64,000 nucleotides of DNA from assembly GCA_964542915.1 (NCBI GenBank), contig CAZIVP010000009.1, positions 1-64,000 of the forward strand. Direction: 5' to 3'. Positions 52,442-61,730 of this stretch are shown piece after piece. The DNA comes from CAZIVP01 sp964542915 (GTDB lineage: Bacteria; Calditrichota; Calditrichia; Calditrichales; Calditrichaceae). Below the pieces are notes generated by a model. It ran no database searches and had not been told where the DNA came from. It was given only the letters and a program-made list of their open reading frames with translations. The stretch's first letter is position 1. Each line of letters begins with the position of its first letter. The position numbers and the translations under genes are program-made.

Positions 52442-54248
52442 TTGCCATTTCCTCCCTCGGCAGCGTCTGCGCGGTCTGTTCGTTTTTATACATAATGTAA
52501 TTGCCCATCACTAACACATCCATGTCGGTGCGCATAAAACAGCGGTAGGCATCGTACGGACTTTCGACGATGGGTTCGCCCCTTACATTAAACGATGTGT
52601 TCACCACAACCGGACAGCCCGTGCGGTTGTGAAACCGCTGCAATAATTTGTAAAAACGACCATTATCGTCTCGGTTAACCGTTTGCAAGCGGGCGGAATA
52701 ATCCACATGTGTAACCGCCGGTATTTGCGAACGTTTTATATTCAAACGATCCAGTCCTTTCAAACGCTTTTCATTATCCCGCAGCGCAATACGTTTTTCA
52801 TCGCTGATATTGGCAACCAGCAACATGTAAGGACTCTGACGGTCGATATCGAACCATTCTCTATGATAATCGGCCAATACGGCGGGTGCGAACGGACGGA
52901 AACTTTCTCGGAATTTGATTTTCATGTTCATTTTGCGCTGCATATTTTCTGAACGCGGATCTCCCAGAATGGAGCGGTTTCCAAGCGCCCTCGGTCCGAA
53001 CTCCATGCGTCCCTGGAACCAGCCGACGACCTGTTCATTGCTAATGGCCTCGACGACCGTTTGCAACAGAGCGTCTTCCTCCTCATGATGAGCGGCGATA
53101 CCGTTTTGTTTTAAAAATTGAGCAATTTGTTCATCGCTGTAAGCTCCACCCAGATAAGAACCTTTTTGTAAATCGCGACCGTTTTTAACGACGGGTGTAT
53201 GATTGCCGTGGTGATAGTAAGCGATATAGGCCGCTCCAAGTGCGCCGCCGGCGTCGCCCGCAGCGGGTTGTATCCAGATATCATCAAAGAGCCCGGAGCG
53301 CAGTAATTTCCCGTTGCCGACACAGTTAAGGGTTACGCCGCCGGCCAGACAAAGCTTCGAGGCCCCTGTAACGTTTTTCACTTCCTTCGCCATGCGCATC
53401 ATTATCTCTTCCGTTACGTTCTGAATCGAAGCGGCCAGATCCATATCTTTTTGTGTAATTGGACTTTCCGGTTTGCGTGGTGGACCGCCAAACAATTGGT
53501 TGAATTGATTGTTTGTCATGGTAAGTCCAACCGGATAATCAAAATAATTCAGATTAAGCCGGAAAGAGCCGTCTGCCTTCAAATCGATTAGATGATTAAG
53601 GATGATCTGAACATAACGGGGTTCACCGTAAGGGGCGAGTCCCATAAGTTTATACTCGCCGGAATTGACCTTAAAGCCCGTATAGTAGGTAAAAGCCGAG
53701 TAAAGCAATCCCAGAGAATGGGGGAAGTGTAGCTCGCGTAAAATCCGGACACGATTATCTTCGGCGATGCCAAATGAAGAAGTCGCCCATTCCCCCACGC
53801 CGTCGATTGATAAAAATGCGGCTTTGTTGAACGGAGAGGGGAAAAAAGCAGAAGCGGCATGGGATTCGTGGTGTTCGGGGAATAATACAGGGCCGTCATA
53901 ATGCAATTGTTTTTCGATGAGGTCGGGTACCCATAGTTTCTGTTTCAGCCACACCGGCATTGCTTTTAAGAAGGAGGCCAGTCCCTGCGGAGCATACGTA
54001 AGGTAGGTTTCCAAAATACGGTTAAATTTAATAAACGGCTTATCATAAAATGCAATGTAACGGAGGTCGTCTGCATCAATCTTGCCGTAATCCAAACAAA
54101 ATCGGATCGCCTTTTCCGGGAAAGAAGGATCATGCTTAATGCGGCTGAATCGTTCTTCCTGCGCCGCCGCCACAATTTCGCCGTCCCGAAGAAGGGCGGC
54201 TGCGGAATCATGATAAAACGCTGATATACCGAGAATCCACGTGCTCAT
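52428..54248 (-). CDS. carbamoyltransferase of the NodU/CmcH family
   Basis: 606 aa, full family length. The Kae1-like N-terminal part has ILGISAFYHDSAAALLRDG, the metal site FPEHHESHAASAFFPSPF, and FLSIDGVGEWATSS. The C-terminal YrdC-like part has WFQGRMEFGPRALGNRSIL and NTSFNVRGEPIVESPYDA. The reaction is carbamoyl-phosphate plus ATP to a carbamoyl-adenylate, then transfer to a hydroxyl of a small molecule or sugar. The acceptor is unknown. It is the first gene of a trio with SxtJ- and DUF5989-type membrane proteins. Confidence 0.92.
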   Translation of the reverse strand: MSTWILGISAFYHDSAAALLRDGEIVAAAQEERFSRIKHDPSFPEKAIRFCLDYGKIDADDLRYIAFYDKPFIKFNRILETYLTYAPQGLASFLKAMPVWLKQKLWVPDLIEKQLHYDGPVLFPEHHESHAASAFFPSPFNKAAFLSIDGVGEWATSSFGIAEDNRVRILRELHFPHSLGLLYSAFTYYTGFKVNSGEYKLMGLAPYGEPRYVQIILNHLIDLKADGSFRLNLNYFDYPVGLTMTNNQFNQLFGGPPRKPESPITQKDMDLAASIQNVTEEIMMRMAKEVKNVTGASKLCLAGGVTLNCVGNGKLLRSGLFDDIWIQPAAGDAGGALGAAYIAYYHHGNHTPVVKNGRDLQKGSYLGGAYSDEQIAQFLKQNGIAAHHEEEDALLQTVVEAISNEQVVGWFQGRMEFGPRALGNRSILGDPRSENMQRKMNMKIKFRESFRPFAPAVLADYHREWFDIDRQSPYMLLVANISDEKRIALRDNEKRLKGLDRLNIKRSQIPAVTHVDYSARLQTVNRDDNGRFYKLLQRFHNRTGCPVVVNTSFNVRGEPIVESPYDAYRCFMRTDMDVLVMGNYIMYKNEQTAQTLPREEMANVLD

Positions 54249-54552
54249 CGTTTTAACTCAACCGATCATGTTTAAAGAATAAGGCAAGTCTAAAGAATCT
54301 GTGCTTGTATTGCAAGCGGCTGTCAACGGCTTTGCTTTTATGAAAACAGTTTGCCTCGATAGATGCATGATGATGGTTAATCCTGATGAAGTATTTTTGG
54401 GGAACAATGATACAACCGTCACCTCATAAGAGTGAGTCCCGGGTTTTAACGGCACACAGAACCAGGTCTTAAACATGCCCCAATACGTTTCGAAGAGTAT
54501 GGATTTCCGCAAACCATGCCTTAATCCTTCATCTCCGACCATTTGTTTTTGC
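54249..54552. other. gap upstream of the carbamoyltransferase gene
   Basis: 304 bp. A 94-codon minus-strand frame (54542-54258) runs through it, with no clear ribosome site and no recognised family; part of it (TWFCVPLKPGTHSYEV) recalls a carbohydrate-binding CBM48 strand pair, but only faintly. The promoter of the carbamoyltransferase trio should lie in this region or in the small gene above it. Confidence 0.4.
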
Positions 54553-54810
54553 TCAGAATAGATAAAAATATTCGGGGGAACGGATTTTTATTTTCTGATA
54601 AATAATCTTCCGGATGGTTTCGTATTGGAGATACGGATATTCCTCCTGAAGCAACTCAATCACTTTTTGTGTGGGATACCGTTTTCGTAGTTGTTTAAAA
54701 CGTTGACGGATTTTGAAGTCCCGTACGCCTTTTTCGTTAATGAGGTTGTTCTCTACCAGAAATTGAAAAATATGATCCGGGATATGCGATTTGAGGGGAT
54801 TCCTCACCAT
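54553..54810 (-). CDS. small basic HTH-like protein, unknown
   Basis: 85 aa. A very good ribosome site (GGAGG, 7 bases before the ATG at 54810) argues that it is real. The protein is basic and helical: DFKIRQRFKQLRKRYPTQKV, then IELLQEEYPYLQYETIRKII. The helix-turn-helix-like rhythm (LQEEYPYLQYETIRKIIY) resembles DNA-binding helices in Mor- or terminase-type small proteins. It is not a clear member of any family I know. It is separated from the carbamoyltransferase gene by about 300 bp. Confidence 0.55.
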   Translation of the reverse strand: MVRNPLKSHIPDHIFQFLVENNLINEKGVRDFKIRQRFKQLRKRYPTQKVIELLQEEYPYLQYETIRKIIYQKIKIRSPEYFYLF

Positions 54811-55270
54811 GATACACCTCCAATTTGAATGACATGTTGCCGATGTATCAATGTGTATGCAGTAATACCCCTCCTGTATTTTAAGCTATTATTATAAATA
54901 CGCTTAAAAAATAGATTACGTTCCGTTTCAATACAAGGGATAAATTTTTACCCTTATTAATATGGAATCAACATTTACCACGAACGTTTGGTCTTGCCAT
55001 TACATTGAATAGCATATACAGACCGGTTTTCTTTAATGCAACTAAACATTTGTTTTACCTTGTTCGGCAGGTTCACGGGGTTGACCAAGGGCAAATTGCC
55101 ATTTGCTCTTAAATCCATCCTTATTTAAATTGCACGTTGTACAATTTTGTATTTAAAAGATGCGGCAAGCATTATTGAAACGTTATGTTGAGACATCTTT
55201 AAGGAAGAGCTCAATCCTGTGATAGAAGGAAGCACGGAAACGATCAAATTAGAAGAAGGATGTTGATTAC
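54811..55270. other. intergenic region before serS with a decayed minus-strand frame
   Basis: 460 bp. A minus-strand open frame from 55152 to a stop at 54975 encodes about 58 residues ending VYAIQCNGKTKRSW, with a C-x-x-C near its start, but no start codon or ribosome site fits; it may be the tail of a lost gene. The remainder should hold the promoters of serS and of the leftward small HTH-like gene. AGAAGGA precedes the serS ATG. Confidence 0.4.
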
Positions 55271-56551
55271 ATGTTGGATATCAAGCGCATACGGGAAAAT
55301 CCGGAATTGATCAAAGCCGGTATAAAGGCCAAGGGCGAGACAGGAGACGTGGACGCACTTTTGGAATTGGAAGAGCGCCGACGTGCTATCATACATGAAG
55401 TTGAGCAACTCAAGCATAAACGCAACGAAAATTCTAAAAAAGTGGCGCGGTATAAAAAAGAAAATAAAGACGCTTCTGAGGTTATTGAAGAAACCAAGAA
55501 TATCGGCCAGTCCATTAAAGCTTTCGATGAGGAGCTTGCTGAAGTCGAAGACAAAATCTTCGAAGAGCAGAGTAAAATTCCAAATATGCCGCATGTGGAC
55601 ACGCCGGTTGGCATGGATGAAAATGACAATGTGGAAATAAAACGATGGGGCCCGTTACCTGAATTTGACTTTTCGATACAAAATCATCTGGAACTGGGTG
55701 AACGGCTCACTATTCTGGATTTTAAGCGCGGCGGAAAGGTGACCGGCGCGGGATTTCCGGTTTACAAAGGGCTGGGCGCACGTCTGGAAAGAGCGCTCAT
55801 CAATTTCATGCTTGATGTGCATCTGGAACAGCATGGCTATACGGAGATTTTTCCGCCGTTTTTATCCAATCGGGCGAGTATGTTCGCCACCGGCCAATTA
55901 CCCAAACTGGAAGAGGATATGTATGTAACGGAGCGCGACGATCTCTTTCTTATACCGACCGCCGAAGTTCCGATCACGAATCTGCATCGCGAAGAGATGC
56001 TGGACGAAAAAGACTTTCCGGTCAAATATGTGGCTTATTCGGCTTGTTTCAGGCGTGAAGCCGGATCGTATGGCAAGGAAACACGGGGCTTTTTACGGGT
56101 CCACCAGTTTAACAAAGTGGAGCTGGTGAATATTGTAAAGCCGGAAAATTCTTACGCGGTACACGAACAACTGCTGGGTGAGGCAACAAAGATTCTGGAA
56201 ATGCTTGAAATTCCATACCGGGTGATGAAATTGTGCAGTGGCGATTTGAGTTTTGCCGCGGCTAAATGCTACGATATAGAAACCTGGTCGCCGGCCGAAC
56301 AAAAATGGCTGGAGGCTTCCAGCGTAAGTAATTTTGAAGATTTTCAGGCGCGGCGCGCCAATATCCGTTTCCGTCGGGAAAAAGGCACACGACCGGAATA
56401 TGTGCACACCCTGAACGGGTCGGGTTTAGCGACATCCCGTTTAATGGTTTCGCTGTTGGAAACCTATCAAACGGATGAGGGAACGGTTGTTGTTCCGGAA
56501 GCGCTTCAACCCTATATGAAGAATACGCGTGTCATTAAACGATTGTATTAA
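55271..56551 (+). CDS. serS: seryl-tRNA synthetase
   Basis: 426 aa, full length. The N-terminal coiled-coil arm spans residues 1-110 (MLDIKRIRENPELIKAGIKA ... LEVEDKIFEEQSKIPNMPH, abbreviated). The class II core has motif 2 SACFRREAGSYGKETRGFLRVHQF (abbreviated) and motif 3 LNGSGLATSRLMVSLLE. PTAEVPITN is the family hallmark. It charges tRNA-Ser, two of whose genes are at 12067-12247. It begins a run of co-oriented housekeeping genes (plsC and upp follow within 3 bases of each other). Confidence 0.97.
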   Translation: MLDIKRIRENPELIKAGIKAKGETGDVDALLELEERRRAIIHEVEQLKHKRNENSKKVARYKKENKDASEVIEETKNIGQSIKAFDEELAEVEDKIFEEQSKIPNMPHVDTPVGMDENDNVEIKRWGPLPEFDFSIQNHLELGERLTILDFKRGGKVTGAGFPVYKGLGARLERALINFMLDVHLEQHGYTEIFPPFLSNRASMFATGQLPKLEEDMYVTERDDLFLIPTAEVPITNLHREEMLDEKDFPVKYVAYSACFRREAGSYGKETRGFLRVHQFNKVELVNIVKPENSYAVHEQLLGEATKILEMLEIPYRVMKLCSGDLSFAAAKCYDIETWSPAEQKWLEASSVSNFEDFQARRANIRFRREKGTRPEYVHTLNGSGLATSRLMVSLLETYQTDEGTVVVPEALQPYMKNTRVIKRLY

Positions 56552-56553
56552 CT

Positions 56554-57270
56554 ATGCTACGCACCGTATGGTTTTTGTTTTGGGGGCTTATTATAACGTT
56601 AATCTTCTCCATTCTTGGCATTATTTCAGGCTTGATCAATCCCTTTGGCCGTTTTGCTAACTGGGTAATCCGCACCTGGGCCAGACTGTTACTGTTCTTC
56701 GCGGGCGTAAAAGTCAAAGTGGAGGGCAAAGAGAATATCAAGGAAGGCCGGCCCTATGTCTATATGTCCAATCATTTGAGCACCTTCGACATTCCCGCCT
56801 CGATCGCTTTTATCCCGGGTACGGCCCGGTTTGTTGCCAAAAAGGAATTATTTAAAGTACCGTTTTTCGGCCAGGGCATGAACCTTGTAGGCATCATCAA
56901 AATCGATCGCGGCAACAGCGCCGAAGCACGTAAAACCATCGAGAAAGCGGCGGAAACTGTAAATAGCGGGGTATCGGTCATTTTTTATCCTGAAGGTACA
57001 CGTAGCGAAGACGGCAATGTACAATCTTTTAAAAAAGGCGGTTTTGTGTTGGCTTTAAATGGCGGCATCCCGATTGTTCCGATTGCGATCAACGGTTCGC
57101 GCGACATCATGAAGAAAAAAAGTCTTCGGTTGAATCCCGGTGCCATTCGGATGCAATTTCTGCCGCCGGTAGAGACACAAAATTACAATTATGAGGAGCG
57201 TAACGCCCTTGTCAAAGAAGTGCGTGAACGAATCATCGAAGCTTATGAAAAAGGAAGGCAAGCGTTATAA
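56554..57270 (+). CDS. plsC: 1-acyl-sn-glycerol-3-phosphate acyltransferase (PlsC family)
   Basis: 238 aa. Membrane helices at about 5-25 and 35-55, then the acyltransferase motifs: SNHLSTFDIP (NHxxxxD), a GxxxIxR-type block (GIIKIDRGN), YPEGTRSEDG, and a final IPIVPIAING. It makes phosphatidic acid from lysophosphatidate at the inner membrane. Only 2 bases separate it from serS and 2 from upp, so the three genes are probably cotranscribed. Confidence 0.93.
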   Translation: MLRTVWFLFWGLIITLIFSILGIISGLINPFGRFANWVIRTWARLLLFFAGVKVKVEGKENIKEGRPYVYMSNHLSTFDIPASIAFIPGTARFVAKKELFKVPFFGQGMNLVGIIKIDRGNSAEARKTIEKAAETVNSGVSVIFYPEGTRSEDGNVQSFKKGGFVLALNGGIPIVPIAINGSRDIMKKKSLRLNPGAIRMQFLPPVETQNYNYEERNALVKEVRERIIEAYEKGRQAL

Positions 57271-57272
57271 TC

Positions 57273-57905
57273 ATGCAATTTTCCAATCTCATTATACTGG
57301 AACATCCCCTGATACAACAAAAATTGACTTACCTGCGCGATAAAACCACGGATCCTCACAATTTCCGCAACCTTCTGAACGAGATCGCCGGCTTAATGGT
57401 TTACGAAATTACACGTCATCTGCCTCTGGTTAGTAAAACCATTGAAACCCCGCTGGAAAAAACCACCGGCAGCATACTGGCCAAACCGGTTACACTGGTT
57501 CCCATCTTACGGGCGGGTATGAGTATGTGTGACGGCATCCTGAATCTGATTCCCCACGCCCGCGTCGGGCACCTCGGTTTGTACCGCAATGAAAAGACGA
57601 TGCAGCCGGTGCAATATTACCTGAAGTTTCCCAATGATTTGGCCCAATCCGAAATCTTTATCGTCGATCCCATGCTTGCCACCGGCGGCAGCGCCGTGGC
57701 GGCGCTGGATCAGGTTAAGGCAGCGGGGGGCGTTTCGCCCAAACTTGTCTGTCTTGTGGCGGCGCCCGAAGGTGTCCGAATTATCGAGGCCCATCATCCC
57801 GATGTTCCGATTTATACGGCGGCTTTGGATCGGGAGCTGGATGACAATAAATATATCTTACCGGGACTCGGCGATGCCGGGGATCGAATATACGGGACCC
57901 ATTAA
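57273..57905 (+). CDS. upp: uracil phosphoribosyltransferase
   Basis: 210 aa. The pattern LEHPLIQQKLTYLRDKTTDP, then EITRHLP, VPILRAGMSMCDGI, IVDPMLATGGSAVAAL (PRPP-binding loop) and YTAALDRELDDNKYILPGLGDAGDR (abbreviated) matches Upp along its whole length. The reaction is uracil plus PRPP to UMP (pyrimidine salvage). Its stop is 14 bases from the convergent diguanylate cyclase gene. Confidence 0.96.
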   Translation: MQFSNLIILEHPLIQQKLTYLRDKTTDPHNFRNLLNEIAGLMVYEITRHLPLVSKTIETPLEKTTGSILAKPVTLVPILRAGMSMCDGILNLIPHARVGHLGLYRNEKTMQPVQYYLKFPNDLAQSEIFIVDPMLATGGSAVAALDQVKAAGGVSPKLVCLVAAPEGVRIIEAHHPDVPIYTAALDRELDDNKYILPGLGDAGDRIYGTH

Positions 57906-57919
57906 ATTCAATTAATACA

Positions 57920-59554
57920 TCAGGCGATACAGACTTTATTTCTTCCGGAATGTTTGGCGTTGTAGAGCGCCCGGTCGGCCAGGCGCAGGAGCCTTTCGGT
58001 GTCGCGGCTGTCTTCCGGAAAACCGGCGACGCCTGCACTGATGGTGATTCGGCAGGGCTCTTTCAATGCTGATATCTTAAAGGTATGATCTTCAACGAAT
58101 TTTTGGAGCTTCTCGGCGATAAAGGCGCCTTCCTTCTTTTTTAATCCCGGCAAAATGATCGTAAATTCTTCACCGCCGTACCGGGCAACCGTGTCGGTAT
58201 TGCGCGTGTTATCGCGAATTAAGCGCGCCATCTGCCGAAGTATTTCATCTCCGGCCATATGGCCGTGGGCATCATTAAAATCCTTGAAAAAGTCAATGTC
58301 AATTATAATGAGCGAAAACGGCGTCTGGAAGCGTTTTGTGCGGTTGGATTCCCGCTCCAGTTCGCGCATAAAGTGCCGGTAATTATAAAGTTGTGTCAAC
58401 CCGTCGCGTATCGCTTCTTCGGCTTTAATCTGGTATAAATCCAAAAGCTCTTCATATAAAACCATATTCTCGTAAATAATCCCCACCGTTTGTAAGAACG
58501 ATTTGAGAATTCGTACTTCATAAGTGGCGAAGGGTTGTTCTTCTTTGCCTTTATCGAGAAAGATGATATGATGTTCTTCCCGTTCCAGTGCGCTGTCGAA
58601 TGCATCCGGCTGTTTGGAATCGTGTTCGGATGATTTACCGGCATGCAGGCGTAGGTAATATAGATCCGCAATGATACAGGATCCGGCTTCTATGGTTGCC
58701 ATGAGCCCGGTTGTTTTTTCGTCCACTAATTCATCGGTGCTGCGTATCCACATAATACCGTTATCCTCCCGGATGTTCTCGAGAAAGGCGGTGGTGAATT
58801 CGGAAGCAATGGTCTGTAATTGTTCTTTCTGGAAACCGGAAAACGAAACAAGCTTAAACGGTTCGCCCGGCTGCTCCTGATGCATGATAAAAACACGACG
58901 GATTTGGAATCCTTTGGTGATTTTGGCCGGCAACTGTTGAAATAAATGGTACGGATCCTGAAGACGGCGTAATTCATTGGCTAAATTATTCAAATAGAAC
59001 AGATAGTTGTTATAACGAACCATTTGCTCTCTTGAAGTGAAAAGTTCATTATTGATTATGGAAAGATTCTTATTGGAGGTTTCCAGTTCGCTTATTTTTT
59101 GTTTTAATTTCTGAACCAGTTCCCGGGTGTATTTTTCAAGAAACAACTCTTTTTCAGCCGCTTCCAGCAAATCCTTTTTGCCGGCCAGATACTCTTCAAG
59201 CCGGTATAAAAACTCGTTTACATTTATGGGTTTGGTAATGTATCCGTCGCATCCGGCGGAAAGCACCAATTTACGTGTGTTCGTCAGTGTATCCGCCGTA
59301 AGCGCTATGATGGGCGTATTTTGCAATTCATCCATACTTTTAAGATGGGTCGTTACTTCGTGTCCGGCCATGTCCGGTAGCCTCAGATCGATTAGAATTA
59401 GATCCGGATGATGCTTTTTGGCCAGGCGAATTCCTTCAAGTCCACGGCTGGCTTCAAAGTACTGATATCCCTTATAGCTAATGATATCCGCCATCAGATA
59501 ACGGGCTTCGGGATCGTCCTCGATGTAAAGAATTTTTTTGCGTTCTTCGGGCAT
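57920..59554 (-). CDS. response-regulator diguanylate cyclase (REC, GAF-like region, GGDEF)
   Basis: 544 aa. Receiver 1-125: YIEDDPEARYLM, phospho-Asp in LILIDLRLPDMAG, Lys in YITKPINVNEF. A coiled-coil linker (about 130-175) precedes a GAF-like region (about 180-360). The GGDEF domain (about 375-540) has RDGLTQLYNYRHF, DIDFFKDFNDAHGH, and active-site RYGGEEFTII, the GGEEF form. The RxxD inhibitory site before it is not obvious. It makes cyclic di-GMP. It lies 30 bp downstream of the SpoIIE phosphatase gene, so both are likely cotranscribed. Confidence 0.92.
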   Translation of the reverse strand: MPEERKKILYIEDDPEARYLMADIISYKGYQYFEASRGLEGIRLAKKHHPDLILIDLRLPDMAGHEVTTHLKSMDELQNTPIIALTADTLTNTRKLVLSAGCDGYITKPINVNEFLYRLEEYLAGKKDLLEAAEKELFLEKYTRELVQKLKQKISELETSNKNLSIINNELFTSREQMVRYNNYLFYLNNLANELRRLQDPYHLFQQLPAKITKGFQIRRVFIMHQEQPGEPFKLVSFSGFQKEQLQTIASEFTTAFLENIREDNGIMWIRSTDELVDEKTTGLMATIEAGSCIIADLYYLRLHAGKSSEHDSKQPDAFDSALEREEHHIIFLDKGKEEQPFATYEVRILKSFLQTVGIIYENMVLYEELLDLYQIKAEEAIRDGLTQLYNYRHFMRELERESNRTKRFQTPFSLIIIDIDFFKDFNDAHGHMAGDEILRQMARLIRDNTRNTDTVARYGGEEFTIILPGLKKKEGAFIAEKLQKFVEDHTFKISALKEPCRITISAGVAGFPEDSRDTERLLRLADRALYNAKHSGRNKVCIA

Positions 59555-59584
59555 TTGCTTTAAGCCCCGGTTGTGGCGTTTTCT

Positions 59585-61507
59585 TTATTTGTGTTTGGCA
59601 AGCACGATCGTTAAGTCGTCGGCGGGTGTATCATCTTTTGAGTATTCATTCAACTTATTCATAACCAGGGTACGAAGTTCGGTAACCGCCTTTTTACGGT
59701 GTTTTTGAACCAGCTCTAACAGGCGCTCTTCGCCGAACTCTTCGCCATGCCGGTTCACACTTTCGGTGATCCCATCGGTGTAGGCCAGCAACATATCGCC
59801 TTCCTGAAAATCAACTTCATCCTGAATATACATTTGATCGGCTAAAAATCCCAATACAATGCCGCCTTTCTTCAGTGCATAAACGGAGCCGTCGGCTTTA
59901 ATGAGATAAGGCGGATTATGGCCGGCGTTGGTATAATAAAATTTTCCCGTATTCCTCGAGTAAACGCCGTAAAAAAAGGTGGCGTATTTGCCCTCGATGG
60001 TGCTTTCATATAGCAGATTGTTTAAACGATAAACGACGTCGCAAACGGTTAAGAAAGTATGTTTATAACTTCGTAAACCGGCAAGCACAAGCGTCATCAT
60101 TAGGGCCGCCGGAGCGCCCTTGCCCGAAACATCGCCAATGGCGAGGCCCATATTGTGTTCATCAAATTTAATAATATCGTATAGATCGCCGCTAATGATT
60201 TTGCTTGGGATGTTCAGAGCCGTAACATGGAAGTTTTCGAGCTGTGGGAATTGCTGGACAAGCAAACGTTTTTGCACGTTGCCGGCGTGGAGCAGTTCGT
60301 GTTCCAGCGATTGTTTTGCCAGCATCACTTCCAGTTGTCGTGAATTATGGATAGCGATAGCCGCCAAATGAGCAAATAACCGCAGGACTTCCTGGGTGGT
60401 ATTATCAAAAAAAGCCAACCGGTTGCTCTCAAGGCAAATCACGCCGAGCACATCTTCATCGAATATCAAAGGGATCGAAATCTGTGAAAGGGTTTTTTTC
60501 CGAATTTCATAATAGTGATCCGCATTTCGGATGTCATCGACCACATGCATCTGTTTGGATTGCACAACCCAGCCGCAGGCGCCCTGACCGACCTTCAGAT
60601 GCAGATGTTGCATGACGTCGGGATCGTATCCTTCGCTACTGGTGTTCAGCAGTTTTTTACCGCTGTCGTCCAGCAAAAATATAGCGGCGGCATCGTACGA
60701 AATGAGCGATTTTAGTGAATTAAGGATAAAGTCCAGCGTATTTTTAATATCAAAGGAAGATAAAATTTTGCCGCTTACTTCGATTAATTTACGTGTTTCA
60801 AAATGTTTTTTTTCGATATCTAAAAACAGGGCCGTGTTCTCAAGAATCAATCCGGCTTTCCGCTGAATTTTACGGAACAGGCGCCGGCTTATCTCATCTT
60901 TGAAAAACGTGACCCGCTCGAATGGGAGAGCCAAAAAGGCAAATATCTGATTATGACCGCGAAAGGGCAGAATGGCGTCGAACTGATTGTTTTTAAGCTT
61001 GTCTTTGACCATTGATGAAAGCCTGGTCTCATCCAGATTATCCACCAATAATTCCTCGGGCGATATATGTTCCATATATTCGCGCTTAATATCCAATGCC
61101 AGTAATTCTTCGTCTCCGATATTCCGGTGATGCGCCAATAAGTATTTATCTTTTTCCTGAATGTAAAAGGCGAACGGATGATCTTTAAATAGCCGATCAA
61201 ACGCTTTAAACAGTAACTGGCTAACTTCATCGTAACGGGTTGCTTCGTTTAAATGATTATTCAATTGCTCGAGGATTCGCTGAACTTCGGTAATAAACCA
61301 GTAGTATTGTTTTGAGACCAATTTTTTAACGGTAACCTGGATGGCGTTTTCGAGACTCATATAAAAGGCAAAGGTGATGGCGAACGCGAACAGACCGGGC
61401 AATGGCAACAGCGGCAAGAATATCCAGTAAAAGATTTCATATATGCCGATATGGATGGCGAATACAATTAAATGTTCGATAATTTTGTTTTTAGACAAAG
61501 CAACCAC
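59585..61507 (-). CDS. membrane-anchored GAF-domain SpoIIE/PP2C phosphatase (RsbU-like)
   Basis: 640 aa from the GTG at 61507; a TTG at 61498 is better spaced from AAGGTGG and may be the true start. Two N-terminal helices (about 10-52) anchor it. Regions at about 75-215 and 225-385 look GAF-like (LISYDAAAIFLLDDSGKKLL, abbreviated; GVICLESNRLAFF). The SpoIIE domain (425-640) has ISGDLYDIIKFDEH, GDVSGKGAPAALMM, TNAGHNPPYLI, LLAYTDGITES and DDTPADDLTIVL, with all metal-binding Asp. It is probably the top of a partner-switching cascade, but no anti-sigma partner is present here. Confidence 0.92.
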   Translation of the reverse strand: MVALSKNKIIEHLIVFAIHIGIYEIFYWIFLPLLPLPGLFAFAITFAFYMSLENAIQVTVKKLVSKQYYWFITEVQRILEQLNNHLNEATRYDEVSQLLFKAFDRLFKDHPFAFYIQEKDKYLLAHHRNIGDEELLALDIKREYMEHISPEELLVDNLDETRLSSMVKDKLKNNQFDAILPFRGHNQIFAFLALPFERVTFFKDEISRRLFRKIQRKAGLILENTALFLDIEKKHFETRKLIEVSGKILSSFDIKNTLDFILNSLKSLISYDAAAIFLLDDSGKKLLNTSSEGYDPDVMQHLHLKVGQGACGWVVQSKQMHVVDDIRNADHYYEIRKKTLSQISIPLIFDEDVLGVICLESNRLAFFDNTTQEVLRLFAHLAAIAIHNSRQLEVMLAKQSLEHELLHAGNVQKRLLVQQFPQLENFHVTALNIPSKIISGDLYDIIKFDEHNMGLAIGDVSGKGAPAALMMTLVLAGLRSYKHTFLTVCDVVYRLNNLLYESTIEGKYATFFYGVYSRNTGKFYYTNAGHNPPYLIKADGSVYALKKGGIVLGFLADQMYIQDEVDFQEGDMLLAYTDGITESVNRHGEEFGEERLLELVQKHRKKAVTELRTLVMNKLNEYSKDDTPADDLTIVLAKHK

Positions 61508-61730
61508 CTTGTTTTAACTATATCTTACAAATTTAGAGAAAACAATAGACAGATTCAACAAAGGGTTCGGGAGTGACCTGCTTCATCTGAACGCGATTCT
61601 CTGGCAATTTGCCGCTAAGACCTGCAATATTTGATTTCGATCACCCGTCAGTTATTTATTGATATACAAATTAAAGCTTCGTTTTTAATGAACGCTTGAC
61701 ATCTTATAGAGTGAAAATAACCATTATTTT

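Noticed and set aside
54258..54542. 94-codon minus-strand frame upstream of the carbamoyltransferase, with a faint CBM48-like stretch
   Set aside because: No ribosome site, no full domain, and the similarity covers only about 15 residues; described only as gap content.
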